A program made the position numbers and the translations under genes. Shown here one piece after another: positions 25,318-27,318 of a stretch of 27,318 nucleotides of DNA. Within the stretch, counting starts at the first letter, position 1. Every line of letters begins with the position of its first letter. A model generated the notes under the pieces. It worked only from the letters and a program-made list of their open reading frames with translations, was not told where the DNA came from and ran no database searches. The DNA comes from CAYUBI01 sp964443005 (lineage in GTDB: Bacteria > Margulisbacteria > Riflemargulisbacteria > GWF2-35-9 > CAYUBI01), in assembly GCA_964443005.1 (NCBI GenBank), contig CAYUBI010000019.1, forward strand, positions 1 through 27,318, in the 5' to 3' direction.

Positions 25318-26394
25318 TTATGCTTTTAGGTATCCTTTTAATTTTTTTAGCCGCGCAGGATGACGCAATTTTTTCAAGGCTTTAGACTCTATTTGTCGAA
25401 TACGTTCACGCGTAACATCATATACTTTTCCAACTTCTTCAAGTGTACGAGGACGATCATCAACTAATCCGAAACGTAATTTCAACACCATACGCTCACG
25501 TTCAGAAAGCTCAGCCATCAAATGATCTAAATCATTACGCAGTAAGGTTCGAAACAACTGAGATTCAGGGCTTTCAGTTTTATCATCACGAACAAAATCA
25601 CCTAGTTTAGAACTATCTGCTTCATCACCAATTGGAGTTTCTAAAGAAATGGGTGCTAATGCAGACTTAAATATTTCACGAACTTTTTCAACAGGAAATC
25701 CAGCTTCAAAAGCAATTTCTTCTTCATTGGGTTTTCGCCCTAATTCCTGCATCAACATTCGCGAAGTCTTACGCAATTTACTCATGGTTTCGCCCAAATG
25801 AACTGGAATACGAATCGTACGTGATTGATCTGAAATCGCACGAGTTATTGCCTGACGTATCCACCATGTAGCATACGTTGAAAACTTATAACCTTTAGTA
25901 TAATCGAACTTTTCAGCAGCCCGAATTAATCCAATATTTCCTTCTTGAATTAAATCTAAAAACGCCATTCCACGTCCAATATATTTTTTAGCGATACTAA
26001 CAACAAGCCGCAAATTTGCATTAACAAGCTCTTTTTTAGCACTATCATCGCCTTTTTCAATACGTTTAGCTAGTTCTTGCTCTTTGGCTTGATCAAGAAG
26101 AAACACTTTTCCAATTTCGCGCAAATACATTTTAACAACATCTTGGGTTTTCCCATCAATTCCAACTAACTTGATATCAGCAATATCGTCGCCTTCTGCT
26201 TTCTGAGGCTCAACGCGTTCCGGTTCTTCTTTTACAACTTCAATACCAGAATCCAGCAAACTCTCCAATTGATCCATATGATTTTCAGGATCATTAATAA
26301 GTTCAAGAATCTTTTCTGGCGTTAAATAAGAAGCGTCGATATTATCGCCGTTAAAATTTGGAATAAATGGCTCCCCAGTGTTTTCAAAGGTCAT
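25318..26394 (-). CDS. rpoD: Primary sigma factor, sigma-70 family
   Basis: This 358-residue RNA polymerase sigma subunit recognises -10/-35 promoters. Region 1.2 begins at DVVKMYLREIGKVFLL (85-100). Region 2 has NLRLVVSIAKKYIGRGMAFL and DLIQEGNIGLIRA, then the -10 contact helix YKFSTYATWWIRQAI (169-183). Region 3 starts at IRIPVHLGE, and region 4 ends with TLEEVGKVYDVTRERIRQIE (317-336). These are hallmarks of the housekeeping group 1 factor. The N-terminal 80 residues are acidic and short, lacking a full-length region 1.1. GAGGAG precedes the ATG. The cheA/cheY genes follow closely, which is unusual. A group 2 factor is possible, but region 2 is fully canonical. Confidence 0.93.
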   Translation of the reverse strand: MTFENTGEPFIPNFNGDNIDASYLTPEKILELINDPENHMDQLESLLDSGIEVVKEEPERVEPQKAEGDDIADIKLVGIDGKTQDVVKMYLREIGKVFLLDQAKEQELAKRIEKGDDSAKKELVNANLRLVVSIAKKYIGRGMAFLDLIQEGNIGLIRAAEKFDYTKGYKFSTYATWWIRQAITRAISDQSRTIRIPVHLGETMSKLRKTSRMLMQELGRKPNEEEIAFEAGFPVEKVREIFKSALAPISLETPIGDEADSSKLGDFVRDDKTESPESQLFRTLLRNDLDHLMAELSERERMVLKLRFGLVDDRPRTLEEVGKVYDVTRERIRQIESKALKKLRHPARLKKLKGYLKA

Positions 26395-26440
26395 ACGTAA
26401 TTAGCTCCTCATTCCGAATAACAAACCAACAAACAACCAC

Positions 26441-26462
26441 AAAAACCCTCGCTACGCAAGGG
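26441..26462 (-). terminator. Rho-independent terminator after the ferredoxin gene
   Basis: On the minus strand CCCTTGC and GCGAGGG form a 7-bp stem (one G-U pair) with a GTA loop, followed by TTTTT. It lies between the ferredoxin and the sigma-factor gene, so the latter needs its own promoter or read-through. Confidence 0.8.
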
Positions 26463-26496
26463 CTCTACAATAAATTTTATAGATACAAACCATTCA

Positions 26497-26679
26497 TTAT
26501 AATGAAATTGCCCCAACTGGACAAGCATCAATTGTTTCTTGGATCTGATCGTCTGATCCAGCTTTTGCATCTTTTATAATCGCAATACCTTCATTGTCAT
26601 CCATGACAAATACATCCTCAAGCATCGAAGAACATACACCGCACCCAATACATGTATCTTTATCAATTGTTAAAGCCAT
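26497..26679 (-). CDS. Small 4Fe-4S ferredoxin
   Basis: A 60-residue electron carrier with one cluster: C10, C13 and C16 in CIGCGVC, and C53 in ACPVGAI. The middle (EDVFVMDDNEG.A.I) matches single-cluster ferredoxins of anaerobes and thermophiles. The second cluster motif of clostridial ferredoxins is absent. AGGAGG lies 8 bases before the ATG. It is transcribed alone, between its own promoter and terminator. Partner enzymes are not in view. Confidence 0.93.
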   Translation of the reverse strand: MALTIDKDTCIGCGVCSSMLEDVFVMDDNEGIAIIKDAKAGSDDQIQETIDACPVGAISL

Positions 26680-26714
26680 AACCTACCCTCCTCTTATTCA
26701 TAAGTAACAATAAC

Positions 26715-26743
26715 ATTATATTTTCTTTATGAATATTTGGCAA
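26715..26743 (-). promoter_or_regulatory. Promoter of the ferredoxin gene
   Basis: TTGCCA (26738-26743), 17 bases and a perfect TATAAT (26715-26720) on the minus strand. Transcription would start about 30 bases before the ATG, enough for the AGGAGG ribosome-binding site. Confidence 0.8.
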
Positions 26744-26781
26744 TGATTTGAAGCAGCAACAAAATCACTGCAACCATAGCG

Positions 26782-26810
26782 TTGAGTAAACTCAAAAACC
26801 TTGTTATAAT
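26782..26810 (+). promoter_or_regulatory. Promoter of tRNA-Asn
   Basis: TTGAGT (26782-26787), 17 bases and a perfect TATAAT (26805-26810) with a TG extended -10 on the plus strand. The -10 box ends 13 bases before the mature tRNA 5' end. It is divergent from the ferredoxin promoter, with about 38 bases between the two -35 boxes. Confidence 0.75.
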
Positions 26811-26823
26811 TGTTTTGCAACGC

Positions 26824-26899
26824 TCCCCTGTAGCTCAGTTGGTAGAGCAGCTGGCTGTTAACCAGCGGGTCCTTGGTTCGAGTCCGAGCGGGGGAGCCA
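26824..26899 (+). tRNA. tRNA-Asn (anticodon GUU)
   Basis: The 76-nt sequence folds as a full cloverleaf. The acceptor TCCCCTG/CGGGGGA has one G-U pair, the D stem is GCTC/GAGC, the anticodon stem GCTGG/CCAGC has loop CTGTTAA, and the T stem CTTGG/CCGAG has loop TTCGAGT. The discriminator is G and the CCA end is encoded. GTT at positions 34-36 reads Asn codons AAC and AAT. Confidence 0.97.
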
Positions 26900-26921
26900 A
26901 CTACTACAATCCAACGATACA

Positions 26922-26959
26922 CCAGCCCAACCGCCTTCTATAAGGCGGGGTTGGGCTGG
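26922..26959. terminator. Strong GC-rich hairpin between tRNA-Asn and the convergent gene
   Basis: CCAGCCCAACCGCCTT pairs with AAGGCGG-GG-TTGGGCTGG, a 16-bp stem with a two-base bulge and CTAT loop. The stop codon of the convergent gene (26938-26940) lies in the loop. It is likely to end tRNA-Asn transcription, but neither strand has a U-tract after it, so the mechanism is uncertain. Confidence 0.5.
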
Positions 26960-27318
26960 TTCGAGCCTTCTGAATCTATTTCCGCTGTAGCTTCTTTATT
27001 TTGACTATTCCAAATTGTTGCATTCCAATCAGAAAGTGAAAAAAGCCGAATGACATCTTTTCCATATTTTGAAACTTGTTTTTGTAAATCAGGGTGCTGG
27101 TTCAATAGATTATCGACCATCACCTCATCAACGATTTCAATAACTTTTCCCTCTAATCGAAGTTGTGTCCCCTTAAATACATTATAGAAACAGAGCTCAA
27201 CGTTTGGGTTGGCAAGCAATTGCTGATACACGGATTTATATTTTTTTGCGTTAAAGATAATCTGTGCGCTATCTGCTTTTATAACTAACATGTGCCGAAC
27301 ATAAGGAATATTCCTGAT
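26938..27318 (-). CDS. Pyridoxamine 5'-phosphate oxidase-fold (FMN-binding split barrel) protein, N-terminus beyond right edge
   Basis: The reading frame is open to the right edge, giving at least 126 residues; the ATG at 27291 is internal rather than the true start. The sequence K.YKSVYQQLLANPNVELCFYNVFKGTQLRLEGKV is the typical core of stand-alone PNPOx-like proteins (K.vy.qL..NP.vElc......LR..G). The segment before it (PYVRHMLVIKADSAQIIF) corresponds to the preceding barrel strands. Members bind FMN or related flavins as small oxidoreductases; they are mostly not true PdxH. The last residues (SNQPNPAL) are encoded by one arm of a GC-rich hairpin, so the C-terminus is probably unstructured and family-atypical. 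Confidence 0.8.
   Translation of the reverse strand: MRNIPYVRHMLVIKADSAQIIFNAKKYKSVYQQLLANPNVELCFYNVFKGTQLRLEGKVIEIVDEVMVDNLLNQHPDLQKQVSKYGKDVIRLFSLSDWNATIWNSQNKEATAEIDSEGSNQPNPAL

Noticed and set aside
26716..26922. Minus-strand 68-codon reading frame across tRNA-Asn
   Set aside because: It is the antisense translation of the tRNA gene, a common false call, and also overlaps the ferredoxin promoter.
26959..26970. T-arm-like GGTTCGAGCC after the tRNA, as a possible integration scar
   Set aside because: Only about eight bases match the tRNA T-arm and there is no integrase or longer repeat; chance is sufficient.
1..27318. CRISPR array, transposase, integrase or phage genes
   Set aside because: No regularly spaced repeats and no recombinase or phage reading frame were seen on either strand.

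Overview
The window is AT-rich chromosomal DNA from a diderm bacterium. Evidence for an outer membrane is two predicted beta-barrel-type secreted proteins, a divided cell-wall (dcw) gene group and many signal peptides. Gene content (primary sigma factor, chemotaxis kinase, FecR/CHASE2 proteins, an AAA_14/DUF4143 ATPase, U32 rRNA hydroxylase type) fits a little-studied low-GC Gram-negative lineage such as Margulisbacteria or Elusimicrobia. That placement is a guess from gene style; no marker here proves it.

Layout. (1) Positions 1-8275, minus strand: CHASE2-adenylate cyclase, then a long secreted protein with about seven fibronectin-III-like repeats, a FecR-domain protein, and a large Ig-like/beta-barrel-type protein that runs off the left edge. 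This looks like a cell-envelope sensing or surface-assembly locus, with ilvC (8289-9284) directly upstream. (2) 9561-11423, plus strand: a U32-family protein of the RlhA type. It converges on a chemoreceptor (11481-14081, minus) across a shared hairpin terminator. (3) 14174-18035, minus: murB-ddl-ftsQ from the dcw cluster. It is followed by an AAA_14/DUF4143 ATPase gene with its own promoter, bracketed by two identical 74-bp copies of the 3' end of ftsQ. This is the clearest sign of a gene insertion in the window. (4) 18150-19991, plus: a secreted beta-rich protein and a PHP phosphoesterase. (5) 20044-26394, minus: a compact probable operon of primary sigma factor, cheA, three tandem cheY paralogues, a membrane protein, a tsaC/sua5-type gene and another membrane protein. 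(6) 26497-27318: a 4Fe-4S ferredoxin (minus), tRNA-Asn (plus) and the 3' part of a pyridoxamine-oxidase-fold gene (minus, cut by the right edge).

Two modes of translation start appear side by side. Many genes (ilvC, MCP, ddl, the three cheY genes, rpoD, ferredoxin, the 18150 gene) have clear Shine-Dalgarno sequences. At least three (murB, the ATPase gene, the FnIII-repeat gene) have no such sequence and instead a good sigma-70-type promoter whose -10 box ends only 6-10 bases before the ATG. That geometry predicts leaderless or almost leaderless mRNAs.

How the genes work together: the MCP, CheA and the CheY proteins can form a chemotaxis or chemotaxis-like phosphorelay, though cheW, cheR and cheB are not in view. 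The CHASE2 cyclase would turn an extracytoplasmic signal into cAMP, next to the secreted FecR/FnIII/barrel proteins. MurB, Ddl and FtsQ serve peptidoglycan synthesis and division.
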